Below are positions 38,301-46,411 of a stretch of 64,000 nt of DNA, in pieces. Made by a program: the position numbers and the translations under genes. Origin of the DNA: Sulfitobacter guttiformis (GTDB lineage Bacteria > Pseudomonadota > Alphaproteobacteria > Rhodobacterales > Rhodobacteraceae); NCBI RefSeq assembly GCF_003610455.1, contig NZ_RAQK01000002.1, forward strand, positions 310,001-374,000, written 5' to 3'. The notes under the pieces are model-generated. The model was not told the DNA's origin, did not search any database, and saw only the letters and a list, made by a program, of their open reading frames with translations. Position 1 is the stretch's first letter. Each line of letters starts with the position of its first letter.

Positions 38301-39184
38301 CAGGCGCGTCCCCTCTGGGTCGGATCGAGCACATCGCGTAATGCATCCCCCACAAGATTAAAGGCCAATGCGAGGGTGACAATTGCCAGACCGGGAAAGA
38401 ACACGAGCCAGGGCGCTGCCTGAAAATAGGTCTGGTTCTCGAAAATGATGTTGCCCCAGCTCGGTGTTGGTGGCTGCACGCCCACCCCCAGAAAACTGAG
38501 CGTGGCCTCCAGCAGAACAGTGGTCGAAATCCCCAGCGTGCCCCATACGATGATCGTTGGGGTCAGATGCGGGAGGATATGGCGAAACAGAATGCGCAAA
38601 TGCCCTGCCCCCAATGTACGTTCTGCGGCAATGAATTCGCGCTGCGACAGGCTGGCGGTTTCGGCATAAAGCACCCGCGCCGTCTGCACCCAGTTCACGG
38701 TTGCGATGACCATGGCCACTATCCACAGGGACGGCTGGAAAATCGCAGCCAGACAAATCGCCAAAAGCAGTGCCGGAAAGGCCATCATCAGATCGGTAAA
38801 CCGCATCAGAACACTGCCCAGAATACCGCCGAAATAGCCGGCAGTGACCCCCACAAACGTCCCGATAATGAGGGCCACACCATTGGCCACCAGACCGATG
38901 ATCAGCGATGTGCGCGCACCATAGAGAATGCGCGTAAGCAGATCACGCCCCAGCAGATCGGTACCAAGCGCGAACTGCGCACCCGGTGCCATAGGCGCCC
39001 CCTGCAACGACAAACCGTCAAACATCTGGTTGTTAGGCTCGTAGGGGGTCAGATAAGGCGCGAAAATTGCGCCGAACAGCGTCAGAAAAATGAGCGCCAT
39101 GCCAAACAAGGCAAGTTTGCGCGTCTTGAGCCGCTGCCAAACAGTTTGTGGCGCAGGGCGCGTATTTGTTTCAGCTACAGTCAC
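38300..39184 (-). CDS. ABC transporter permease (DppC type)
   Basis: 294 aa from a GTG at 39184, 14 bases inside the amiR 3' end, indicating translational coupling. Cytoplasmic N-terminal stretch, then a first helix LALFGMALIFLTLFGAIFAPYLTPY, GTDLLGRDLLTRILYGARTSLIIG, and the EAA loop FIAAERTLGAGHLRILFRHILPHLTPTIIV. Pairs with the DppB-type permease. Confidence 0.95.
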   Translation of the reverse strand: MTVAETNTRPAPQTVWQRLKTRKLALFGMALIFLTLFGAIFAPYLTPYEPNNQMFDGLSLQGAPMAPGAQFALGTDLLGRDLLTRILYGARTSLIIGLVANGVALIIGTFVGVTAGYFGGILGSVLMRFTDLMMAFPALLLAICLAAIFQPSLWIVAMVIATVNWVQTARVLYAETASLSQREFIAAERTLGAGHLRILFRHILPHLTPTIIVWGTLGISTTVLLEATLSFLGVGVQPPTPSWGNIIFENQTYFQAAPWLVFFPGLAIVTLALAFNLVGDALRDVLDPTQRGRA

Positions 39185-39770
39185 GATACCGCCCCGCTTC
39201 TTTTTTGTGTTTTACGATCTGGACGGCAGCGTCCTCCATGGTCATCTGCCAAGCCATGGCAAGCTTGCGCAGATCGTCATATGCCGTCTCCTCCGAGCCG
39301 GTTTTCTTGGCCAGAAGAGAGACGGCCTGCACGATGGTCTGGCGCGCTGAAAGGCGTCCGTGCAGCGCATCGATTTCCGCCAATAGGGCCTTGCGTCGCT
39401 CGAAAGACTGGCGCGCCATTAACAGCGCTGCAAACACACCGCTTGCGGCCAGGGGTTTGACCAACAGCGCATCCGCGCCGATCCTCGAGGCCCATTCGAT
39501 CCGCCCCGGTGCTTCGGATCCCACAAGAGCGATCATAGGCATCGGCGCATTTCCTGCCTGCCAGGGAAATTGCGCATCATGGCCCGCGTCCGTATCATAA
39601 AGGGTGAAATCAGCCGTTATCGCAGAAGCGGGCAAGGTGGGCCAAGCAACCTCCACTTCCAGACCAATGGCACGTAACTGGCGCAACATAACGTTCAGGC
39701 GGTCGTGCTCGGGGTGCATGACAACAGCCCGCGCGCCCTCAAGTCCGGCAATGTCGATTTGGGTTCTCAT
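39171..39770 (-). CDS. amiR: AmiR-type response regulator with ANTAR RNA-binding domain
   Basis: 199 aa. The N-terminal receiver-like domain (to about residue 125) lacks a clear phosphorylation triad, as in AmiR and NasT; a coiled-coil helix (RQSFERRKALLAEIDALHGRLSARQ) leads to the C-terminal ANTAR domain (SLLAKKTGSEETAYDDLRKLAMAWQMTMEDAAVQIV). AmiR binds leader RNA and prevents transcription termination; AmiC holds it inactive until an amide binds. ATGA overlap with amiC. The operon leader contains a terminator that fits as its target. Confidence 0.9.
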   Translation of the reverse strand: MRTQIDIAGLEGARAVVMHPEHDRLNVMLRQLRAIGLEVEVAWPTLPASAITADFTLYDTDAGHDAQFPWQAGNAPMPMIALVGSEAPGRIEWASRIGADALLVKPLAASGVFAALLMARQSFERRKALLAEIDALHGRLSARQTIVQAVSLLAKKTGSEETAYDDLRKLAMAWQMTMEDAAVQIVKHKKEAGRYRDCS

Positions 39771-40846
39771 GCGCGCACCACAGTCAGTATCGGCTGGTCG
39801 AACTGGGGGTGGCGCAGGGGGCGTGTGAGATAGGGGTCGGGTGCGATGTCTGACCAGCTGTGCAAAATTTGAAATGCCCCGCCGCGCACCTGAGCGATAT
39901 GGACATCCAGCGTTGTATGCTGCGTCGCGGGGTCGATGCCGTAGCGCGCCCCGTTTTCGGCCAGATAGCTATCGAACGGGCCTTCGACCCCTCGGGCCAG
40001 TACCGCCGCCAATGTCAGAACCGATTGATACGCCGTCTTCTCAAGTGATGATCCGCGGCCATCCTGCGCGGACGTTGTGCAAAAGGACGGCCCCACAGAA
40101 ATAAGACCTTCCGCCGCATCTCCGAGCGCCGGAAGTTCCGCTTCGGTTAGGTTACACGACAAAATTGGACAGTTTGCAGCAGTAAACCGCGGGTTGCGGC
40201 GGCCCAACTCTGCATAGGCTTTTATGAAGGCGTAAGAAGACGCGCCGACCAACGAGTTCACGATAAACTTTGGCTCACTACGCTCGATTTCACGGATCAA
40301 ACCTTCGACCCAGACATCCCCCAACGGTAGATATCGCTCCCCCAGAACCGCGCCACCCGATGCTTCCAGCCGCATCCGTGCGACCCTGCAAGTCTCCCAA
40401 CCCCAGATGTAATTCGAGCCGACAAGATATGCTGACATCCCGAAATGCCGCTTGGCCCAGCCCAGTATCGGCAGGATGTTCTGATTTGTCGCCGCATGGG
40501 AATATACAACGCGGGCGGATGTCTCGAAGCCTTCATAGGGTACATTATACCAAAGCGTCGCACCCGCGCGGTCGAGTTCGGGGATGACCTCCTTGCGGCT
40601 CGAGGACGTCACGCATCCGACGATGTGTCTGGCACTGGATGTGCCAAGGATCTCGGCACACAGGGGCGCGTATTTCGTCAAATCACCTTCGGGGTCACGG
40701 ATAACAGGCGTAAATGTCACGGGTATAGTGCTGTCGGTATTGACAGCCTCGACGGCAGCCATAGCTCCCCGAAACAGCGCCTCTGACAAAAGCTGATAGG
40801 TCCCAGACCGGGAGTATAAAATGCCAATGTCAAAGTTCTCGGTCAT
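39767..40846 (-). CDS. amiC: AmiC-type amide sensor / negative regulator
   Basis: 359 aa from ATG 40846 (MTENFDIGILYSRSGTYQLLSEAL); a start at 40969 would run through the leader terminator and is rejected. It has the periplasmic-binding-protein fold of the urea/short-chain-amide-binding group but no signal peptide, so it is cytosolic like Pseudomonas AmiC. It contains GCVTSSSRKEVIPELDRAGATLWYNVPYEGFETS and YLVGSNYIWGWETCRVAR, close to family patterns. It should sequester AmiR until inducer binds. First gene of the operon; a GGGGA ribosome site lies six bases upstream. Confidence 0.92.
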   Translation of the reverse strand: MTENFDIGILYSRSGTYQLLSEALFRGAMAAVEAVNTDSTIPVTFTPVIRDPEGDLTKYAPLCAEILGTSSARHIVGCVTSSSRKEVIPELDRAGATLWYNVPYEGFETSARVVYSHAATNQNILPILGWAKRHFGMSAYLVGSNYIWGWETCRVARMRLEASGGAVLGERYLPLGDVWVEGLIREIERSEPKFIVNSLVGASSYAFIKAYAELGRRNPRFTAANCPILSCNLTEAELPALGDAAEGLISVGPSFCTTSAQDGRGSSLEKTAYQSVLTLAAVLARGVEGPFDSYLAENGARYGIDPATQHTTLDVHIAQVRGGAFQILHSWSDIAPDPYLTRPLRHPQFDQPILTVVRA

Positions 40847-40857
40847 GGTTTCCCCAT

Positions 40858-40903
40858 AAAAAAAAGCCCCGACGCAGCAACGTGATGTTGCTCCAGTCGA
40901 GGC
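40858..40903 (-). terminator. Leader terminator (attenuator) upstream of amiC
   Basis: Read on the minus strand: GCCTCGAC pairs with GTCGGGGC, and inside it AGCAAC pairs with GTTGCT over an ATCAC loop, followed by eight T. The T-run ends 12 bases before the amiC ATG. A terminator ahead of the first gene of an operon that encodes its own antiterminator is the arrangement expected for AmiR control. Confidence 0.85.
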
Positions 40904-40929
40904 CCGAATGCCTGCTTGGCTATTGCCAA
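40900..40929 (-). promoter_or_regulatory. Tandem leader hairpins, candidate AmiR (ANTAR) RNA target
   Basis: Two small hairpins lie just 5' of the terminator in the transcript: TTGGC-AATA-GCCAA (40916-40929) and AGGC-ATTCGG-GCCT (40900-40913). The last four bases of the second are also the first four of the terminator stem, so the two structures exclude each other. Tandem stems with a hexaloop overlapping a terminator are the ANTAR target layout, although the loops do not carry the exact A1/G4 consensus. Confidence 0.6.
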
Positions 40930-40939
40930 AAACGACCTG

Positions 40940-40969
40940 ATTTAAGGCCATGTAAAAGATTTGTGTCAA
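40940..40969 (-). promoter_or_regulatory. Promoter of the amide operon (sigma-70 type)
   Basis: A perfect -35 TTGACA (40964-40969), 18 bases, then TTAAAT (40940-40945) as -10. A start about seven bases on would place both leader hairpins and the terminator in the transcript. Confidence 0.65.
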
Positions 40970-41279
40970 AACGGATAATTACGCAAATCATAATCGCAGG
41001 TTTAGCGGAAAAAATACCACCTGCCCGCATGAGTGATTATTCTGTGTGCGTTTTCGCTGACCGCCTGACCCGCCCTTCAAACCTTTAGCTCCGATAATAT
41101 GGCAGATACAGCACCACAAGGCGTTGTTCGGTAAGGGTAATCTGGTCTTGGACGACCGTTTCCCTGAATAGATTTATTATCCGACGAAAATAGTCGGATT
41201 GGCTAATCCGACTGAATCACTCAGGTACAGGCCAAGCCTTACTCTTGGACTAGCCCTGCTTTGCGAAAAGGAAAATACC
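40970..41279. other. Divergent intergenic region between amide and imelysin operons
   Basis: 310 bases with no gene. It holds the control elements of both operons, including the three alternating half-sites at 41179-41213. Confidence 0.6.
41179..41213. promoter_or_regulatory. Triple half-site operator upstream of the imelysin operon
   Basis: ATCCGAC (41179-41185), seven bases, GTCGGAT (41193-41199) is a perfect inverted repeat. AGTCGGATT (41192-41200), GGCT, AATCCGACT (41205-41213) is a second that shares the middle half-site. This is 66 bases before the GTG start, a position suited to a repressor or iron-responsive regulator. I do not recognise the motif as a known Fur, RirA or Irr box. Confidence 0.6.
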
Positions 41280-42542
41280 GTGAAACGCACCATTCTTCTG
41301 GCGACTGTCGCCGCTTCATCTTTTGCGCTGCCAGCGTTGGCCGCAGATAAAACCGATGTTCTGGCGACCTATGCCGATATTGCGGCCGCAGCTTATGGTG
41401 ACAGCCTGATAACGGCACAACGCTTGCAGACAGCAGTAAATGCGCTGGTCGCTACGCCTTCGCCCGATAGCCTGAATAAAGCTCGTGCTGCATGGCTGGC
41501 CGCTCGCGTCCCTTACCAGCAAACGGAAGTGTTTCGTTTTGGCAATCCGGTCGTAGATGACTGGGAAGGCAAGGTGAATGCATGGCCTTTGGACGAGGGT
41601 CTGATTGATTATGTCGATCAGGCCTATGGCGGTGCGTCGGATGAAAACGAACTGGCCGCTCTGAATGTCGTGGCAAATCCCGTATTCACGCTCTCGGGCA
41701 AGGACATTGACGCAACTGTAATCACACCTCAGTTTCTATCGGATACCCTGCACGAAGCGGACGGCGTGGAGGCGAATGTTGCAACAGGATACCACGCGAT
41801 CGAGTTTCTCCTTTGGGGGCAGGATCTGAACGGTCATGGTGTGGGTGCAGGTAATCGCGCATGGACGGATTACGCGACGGCAGATGCATGTACGAATGAT
41901 AATTGCGACCGGCGCGGACAATATCTTGTTGCTGTGACGGATCTGCTGGTTGCGGATCTGGACTGGATGGTGGCGCAGTGGGCGCAGGACGGCGCTGCGC
42001 GCAATGATCTGACAGCAGACAGTGATGCCGGTCTGGTTGCGATTCTCACAGGCATGGGATCGTTGTCGTACGGCGAACAGGCGTGTGACCGGATGCGCCT
42101 TGGTCTGATGCTCAACGACCCAGAGGAAGAGCACGACTGTTTCTCCGACAACACCCACAACAGCCACTTTTATGACGGGCTCGGGGTCCAGAATATCTAT
42201 CTGGGGGAATATACGCGCATCGACGGGTCCCGTGTGTTGGGGGCCTCGCTGTCGGATATGGTGAGCAGCGCGGATGCTGCACTGGATGCTGAAATGCAAG
42301 AAAAGCTCGGCACGACAATGCGGGCGCTGGCGCAGATCAAGACCGCCGCCGAATCAGGCTTTGCCTACGACCAGATGCTCGAGCGGGGCAACGAAGGCGG
42401 CGAGGCGTTGATAATGAGCGGAATAAACGGGCTAATCGACCAAACGCGGTCGATTGAACGTGTGGTAAGCATCTTGGGCCTCGACGGTATCGCGTTTCAG
42501 GGCTCGGAGAGCCTTGACGATCCAAACGCCATTTTCAAATAA
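41280..42542 (+). CDS. Imelysin-family periplasmic protein, first copy
   Basis: 420 aa from a GTG start at 41280 with a GGAAAA site upstream; a TTG extension to 41199 would cover the operator. Signal peptide MKRTILLATVAASSFALPALA, then an imelysin (peptidase M75-like) helical domain. The GxHxxE motif of the family appears as TGYHAIEFLLWG (about residue 165-175). Imelysins are linked to iron acquisition (EfeO/ICMP-like) and bind metal; peptidase activity is doubtful. First gene of a plus-strand operon with an outer-membrane protein and a cytochrome. Confidence 0.9.
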   Translation: MKRTILLATVAASSFALPALAADKTDVLATYADIAAAAYGDSLITAQRLQTAVNALVATPSPDSLNKARAAWLAARVPYQQTEVFRFGNPVVDDWEGKVNAWPLDEGLIDYVDQAYGGASDENELAALNVVANPVFTLSGKDIDATVITPQFLSDTLHEADGVEANVATGYHAIEFLLWGQDLNGHGVGAGNRAWTDYATADACTNDNCDRRGQYLVAVTDLLVADLDWMVAQWAQDGAARNDLTADSDAGLVAILTGMGSLSYGEQACDRMRLGLMLNDPEEEHDCFSDNTHNSHFYDGLGVQNIYLGEYTRIDGSRVLGASLSDMVSSADAALDAEMQEKLGTTMRALAQIKTAAESGFAYDQMLERGNEGGEALIMSGINGLIDQTRSIERVVSILGLDGIAFQGSESLDDPNAIFK

Positions 42543-42601
42543 ATCGATCTGCCGACAAGAACGTATCGATCGGTGTAATCCACTAAATTCAGGACAAAAA
42601 A

Positions 42602-43603
42602 ATGCAAAAATCGTTTCTCACAGCTGGGCTTTATGGCCTCGTGCTTGCTGGCGGGTCGTCAGTGATGGCCCAAGACGCCGGTTTTATCTGGGGCGGTAGC
42701 GTCGAGGTTGGAATCGACAGCACGGTGAAGGCAGATGACCCAACTGCCGAAGTGACCGACACTTACATCTCCGCAGATGTAGCATTTGAGGCGGCAATTA
42801 CGGACCGTATCACGGCCTTCGGTGGGCTAAGCCTTGAATCCGTTACCGACGCAGTAGACAACCGCGCCTTCGAGGATATGGGTCTCTACGTGAGTGAGCT
42901 CGGTTTGCGCTTTGGCTTTGGCGAGACACTTGTCTCGGTGGGTAAGATTAGCCCCGTTTTCGGCAAAGCGTGGGACGAAGCGCCCGGATTCTATGGCACC
43001 TCGCTTGCCGAAGATTACGAGCTTAGCGAGATGATCGGTGTAACAGTTAATACACCGCTGAGCAGTGGTGTGCTGTCATTTGCGGCCTTCTATGTAGACG
43101 ATACTGCGCTAAGCAATAGCGTCGGAAACAAGCGTGGGCGGAATTCTGTCGCAAATGGTGGTTTGGCCAATACTGGCAAGTTCGATAATGTGTCGCTCCA
43201 GTTTGCGCAGGAATTCGGCGCTACAAGCGCGTGGGTCGGCTTGCGCCATCTGACGGCAGGTGTCGGCAACTCGGAAGATGAAACTGCTGTTGCTGTGGGC
43301 GCTTCTCATGATTTTGGCACAGGTCTGAGCATGATCGGGGAAGTGGTCCGCTTTGACAACGCGGGCGGCGAGCAGGGTTATGCCACCTATACAACCCTTG
43401 GCGGCGCCTATGCGCTTGATGCGTGGACATTCTCGGCCACGGCAACACTTGTTAATGCCGCAGACAGCACTGACAGAATGTATGCTGTTGGTGTTGACCG
43501 CTCCCTTACGGATGCGATTGACGTAAACTTTGGTTTGGCACGGTTTGATGTGGGCGGTGCCAAATCAACTGCCGTCGGCCTTGCGGCGGTTGTTTCTTTC
43601 TAG
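42602..43603 (+). CDS. Outer-membrane beta-barrel (porin-like) protein
   Basis: 333 aa with signal peptide MQKSFLTAGLYGLVLAGGSSVMAQ. The mature protein alternates polar and hydrophobic residues in short strands and ends in aromatic Phe (AAVVSF), the usual C-terminal signature for barrel insertion. It resembles small Rhodobacteraceae porins. Because it sits 59 bases after the first imelysin and before the di-heme protein, it may bring the operon's iron substrate across the outer membrane (inference). Confidence 0.8.
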   Translation: MQKSFLTAGLYGLVLAGGSSVMAQDAGFIWGGSVEVGIDSTVKADDPTAEVTDTYISADVAFEAAITDRITAFGGLSLESVTDAVDNRAFEDMGLYVSELGLRFGFGETLVSVGKISPVFGKAWDEAPGFYGTSLAEDYELSEMIGVTVNTPLSSGVLSFAAFYVDDTALSNSVGNKRGRNSVANGGLANTGKFDNVSLQFAQEFGATSAWVGLRHLTAGVGNSEDETAVAVGASHDFGTGLSMIGEVVRFDNAGGEQGYATYTTLGGAYALDAWTFSATATLVNAADSTDRMYAVGVDRSLTDAIDVNFGLARFDVGGAKSTAVGLAAVVSF

Positions 43604-43611
43604 GACTTGGA

Positions 43612-43699
43612 GATGATTGCCTGGGAACTCCGCGTTGTATTGTGCCCTTCAAATGCGCAGATACACTCGGTGCCGGTGGCAAGTGCACAGGCAATCATC
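43612..43699 (+). repeat. 12-bp inverted repeat with 64-base spacer in the operon gap
   Basis: GATGATTGCCTG (43612-43623) and CAGGCAATCATC (43688-43699) are perfect reverse complements. They bracket most of the 211-base gap between the barrel gene and the di-heme gene and could fold the transcript, perhaps lowering expression of the distal genes. Confidence 0.65.
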
Positions 43700-43814
43700 G
43701 CAACCAAAGCTGAGCTTCATAAGAAGCGGCCGCGGCCTGACAGGCTTCGCGCTGACGTAAGGCAAAGACGCCCCTTCCTTTCCGCACGATATCTCCAACG
43801 CCAGGTTACCCCTC

Positions 43815-45392
43815 ATGAACAAGATTTTCACACAATCAAAGCCCGTCAATTGGTCGGGGTGCGTTGGCGGCTTTGCTGTCGCAGTGCTTCTTGGAACGCC
43901 AATCAGCGCTCAAAACTCGATCCCTGTCTTCGATGACCCGCATCTGAACACAATACCGCGTACAGCCGCGGAGGCCGCACGCATTTCTGCAGTTACGGCC
44001 CTTGCTACTGATTTTAGTGCCCCGCAAAAGTTCGAGGAAAAATCAGCGGGTGCTGCCACGGTTCGGGCACGGACCGATGCGGATGCCTTTTCCCAGCCGT
44101 CCGGCAATATCAGCTTCGAGGACGAGTTGGACTTCAAAGTTGGCAACGGACTGTTCCGCAAACTGTGGGTTTCCTCGCCCTCTTCCACTTTGGCGTCTGA
44201 CGGGCTCGGGCCGATCTATAATGCACGCTCGTGCCAGCGATGCCACATCAAGGACGGGCGCGGCCATCCCCCAGAAAATGCGCAGGATAACGCGATTTCG
44301 ATGTTCTTGAGGGTCTCTATTCCTGACCTTGATGGCGGATCCGACGCGGATGCAATGGAGCGGATTGAGGGATATATCGCCACGCGCCCCGATCCGGTCT
44401 ATGGCTCACAGCTTCAGGATTTTGCGGTTCAGGGACATCCTGCGGAATACCGTCTTGATATTTCCTATACCGAAGAAGTTGTCACACTCGCGGATGGCGA
44501 AAAAGTATCTCTTAGGCATCCAACATATATTGCTGCGGATCTTGGGTACGGCCCGCTGCACACAGATGCCATGCTCAGCCCGCGTGTCGCGCCCCAAATG
44601 ATCGGCCTCGGTCTTCTTGAGGCGATCGCAAGTGATGACATCCTCGTTCGAACCGATCCTGACGATCTGGACGGTGACGGGATTTCAGGGCGCGCAAATG
44701 TCGTCTGGTCGCAAATCCATAATCAACCGATGCTTGGGCGCTTTGGCCTCAAGGCGGGCAGCCCGACGATCCTTGAACAGTCAGCCGCCGCCTTTGCTGG
44801 TGACATCGGTATTTCCACGCCGGTTTTTCAGGCGGGCTTTGGTGATTGCAGCATTTTGCAGGCTGATTGCCGCGACGCCCCCCAAGGCGACGGCGATGAC
44901 CGTGTCTTTGAGATCGACCAGACCGGCCTTGATCTCGTGACATTCTACAGTCGCAATCTGGGGGTGCCTGCGCGGCGCAATGTGGAGGATCCCCAGGTGT
45001 TGCAGGGCAAGCAGGTATTCTATGAAACCGGATGCACCGCATGCCATACGCCTTCGTATGTAACCCAGCGCCTCGAGGACCGTCCCGAGCAAAGTTTTCA
45101 GTTGATCTGGCCCTACACCGACATGCTTTTGCATGACATGGGTCCTGCGCTGGCCGATAACCGCCCCGAAGGTCGTGCCACCGGAACTGAATGGCGTACC
45201 CCTCCGCTTTGGGGCATTGGCCTCACTGCCCAAGTGAGTGATCACAGTTATTTTTTACATGACGGGCGGGCGCGCTCGCTGCTCGAGGCTGTGATATGGC
45301 ACGATGGCGAAGCGGCAGGACAGCGTGATAAGGTTATCGCGCTGCCCACCAAAGAGCGCGACGCTTTGATCGCCTATCTGGAGAGTTTATGA
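43815..45392 (+). CDS. Di-heme oxidoreductase (thiol oxidoreductase-like, COG3488)
   Basis: 525 aa with an N-terminal hydrophobic export segment (WSGCVGGFAVAVLLGTPISAQ). Two c-type heme motifs: CQRCH (in ARSCQRCHIKDGRGH, around residue 140) and CTACH (in ETGCTACHTPSY, around 405). The family is a periplasmic di-heme protein, frequent beside imelysins in iron-regulated operons. Electron donor and acceptor are unknown. The stop overlaps the next gene by ATGA. Confidence 0.93.
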   Translation: MNKIFTQSKPVNWSGCVGGFAVAVLLGTPISAQNSIPVFDDPHLNTIPRTAAEAARISAVTALATDFSAPQKFEEKSAGAATVRARTDADAFSQPSGNISFEDELDFKVGNGLFRKLWVSSPSSTLASDGLGPIYNARSCQRCHIKDGRGHPPENAQDNAISMFLRVSIPDLDGGSDADAMERIEGYIATRPDPVYGSQLQDFAVQGHPAEYRLDISYTEEVVTLADGEKVSLRHPTYIAADLGYGPLHTDAMLSPRVAPQMIGLGLLEAIASDDILVRTDPDDLDGDGISGRANVVWSQIHNQPMLGRFGLKAGSPTILEQSAAAFAGDIGISTPVFQAGFGDCSILQADCRDAPQGDGDDRVFEIDQTGLDLVTFYSRNLGVPARRNVEDPQVLQGKQVFYETGCTACHTPSYVTQRLEDRPEQSFQLIWPYTDMLLHDMGPALADNRPEGRATGTEWRTPPLWGIGLTAQVSDHSYFLHDGRARSLLEAVIWHDGEAAGQRDKVIALPTKERDALIAYLESL

Positions 45393-46405
45393 AACATCTT
45401 TTGCTCATTACGGCCTTTGCTTTTACCCCTGTGATGTCGCAAGCTCAAACATCCGGTGAAGTTATCGAGGGGATCGTGAGAGATCACATTTTGTCAGGCT
45501 TCGTCCAGCTGGAACAGAAAACTGCGGCTTTTTCGCAAACAGCCAGCTCTGATTGCACGCCCACATCGGCTGCCTTGCGGGACGGTTACGCAGACGCTTT
45601 TGATGCATGGGTACTCGTGAGCCATTTGCGCTTTGGCCCCACGGAAGTCGGCGATCGCGGCTTTGCGCTGGCGTTCTGGCCCGACAGTCGCGGGACCACG
45701 CCGCGCAGCCTTGGGGCGCTGATCACAGATCAGGACGCTGTCGTGGACAGCTCAGACAGCTATGGGCATGTATCAATCGCTGCACGCGGGTTTTACGCGA
45801 TGGAACTGCTCCTTTATGATGCGGCGCTGAGTGATGGCGCGAACCCGCAATACCTTTGCAGCCTCATTCAGGCGGTCGCTGGGGACATGGCCACAACCAC
45901 AGCAGCAATCGCGCACGACTGGCGCGAGGATTATGCGGCTCGCCTCATTGCTCCGTCCAGCGGCGGCACCTACCGCGGGGAGGAAGAAGTGCTTCAGGAG
46001 CTGTTCAAAGCCTTGGGAACCGGCTTGCAATTTACATCCGAGGTGCGTCTGGGCCGTCCTTTGGGCACATTTGACCGCCCCCGACCCAACCGCGCCGAGG
46101 TCTGGCGCGCAGGCCGTTCGGCGCGCCATGTTGTACTAAGCCTGACCGCGCTGCGAGATCTGTCGTTGCGTCTGTCCGCCGCTGATCCGGCAATCGCGGC
46201 CCACCTTGCGGAGGGATTTGATCTGGCGTTGGCGCGCATGGAAAGCCTTGATGATCCGATCTTTGCAGGTGTCGAGCAACCGCAAGGCCGCTTGCGGCTT
46301 GAGGTGGTGCAGCAAGCGGTTAACGGTGTCCGCGCCGAGGTGCGCGATGCTTTGGGCCCGCATCTGGGCGTGGCGGCGGGGTTCAACGCCTTGGACGGGG
46401 ATTAA
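45389..46405 (+). CDS. Imelysin-family periplasmic protein, second copy
   Basis: 338 aa, shorter than the first imelysin. Signal peptide MKHLLLITAFAFTPVMSQAQ. The family helical core is seen in DAFDAWVLVSHLRFGPTE, and the motif corresponding to GxHxxE is altered (AARGFYAMELLLYD), so metal binding may differ. Translationally coupled to the di-heme gene, a fixed pairing in many iron-linked operons. Confidence 0.9.
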   Translation: MKHLLLITAFAFTPVMSQAQTSGEVIEGIVRDHILSGFVQLEQKTAAFSQTASSDCTPTSAALRDGYADAFDAWVLVSHLRFGPTEVGDRGFALAFWPDSRGTTPRSLGALITDQDAVVDSSDSYGHVSIAARGFYAMELLLYDAALSDGANPQYLCSLIQAVAGDMATTTAAIAHDWREDYAARLIAPSSGGTYRGEEEVLQELFKALGTGLQFTSEVRLGRPLGTFDRPRPNRAEVWRAGRSARHVVLSLTALRDLSLRLSAADPAIAAHLAEGFDLALARMESLDDPIFAGVEQPQGRLRLEVVQQAVNGVRAEVRDALGPHLGVAAGFNALDGD

Positions 46406-46411
46406 TCCTCA

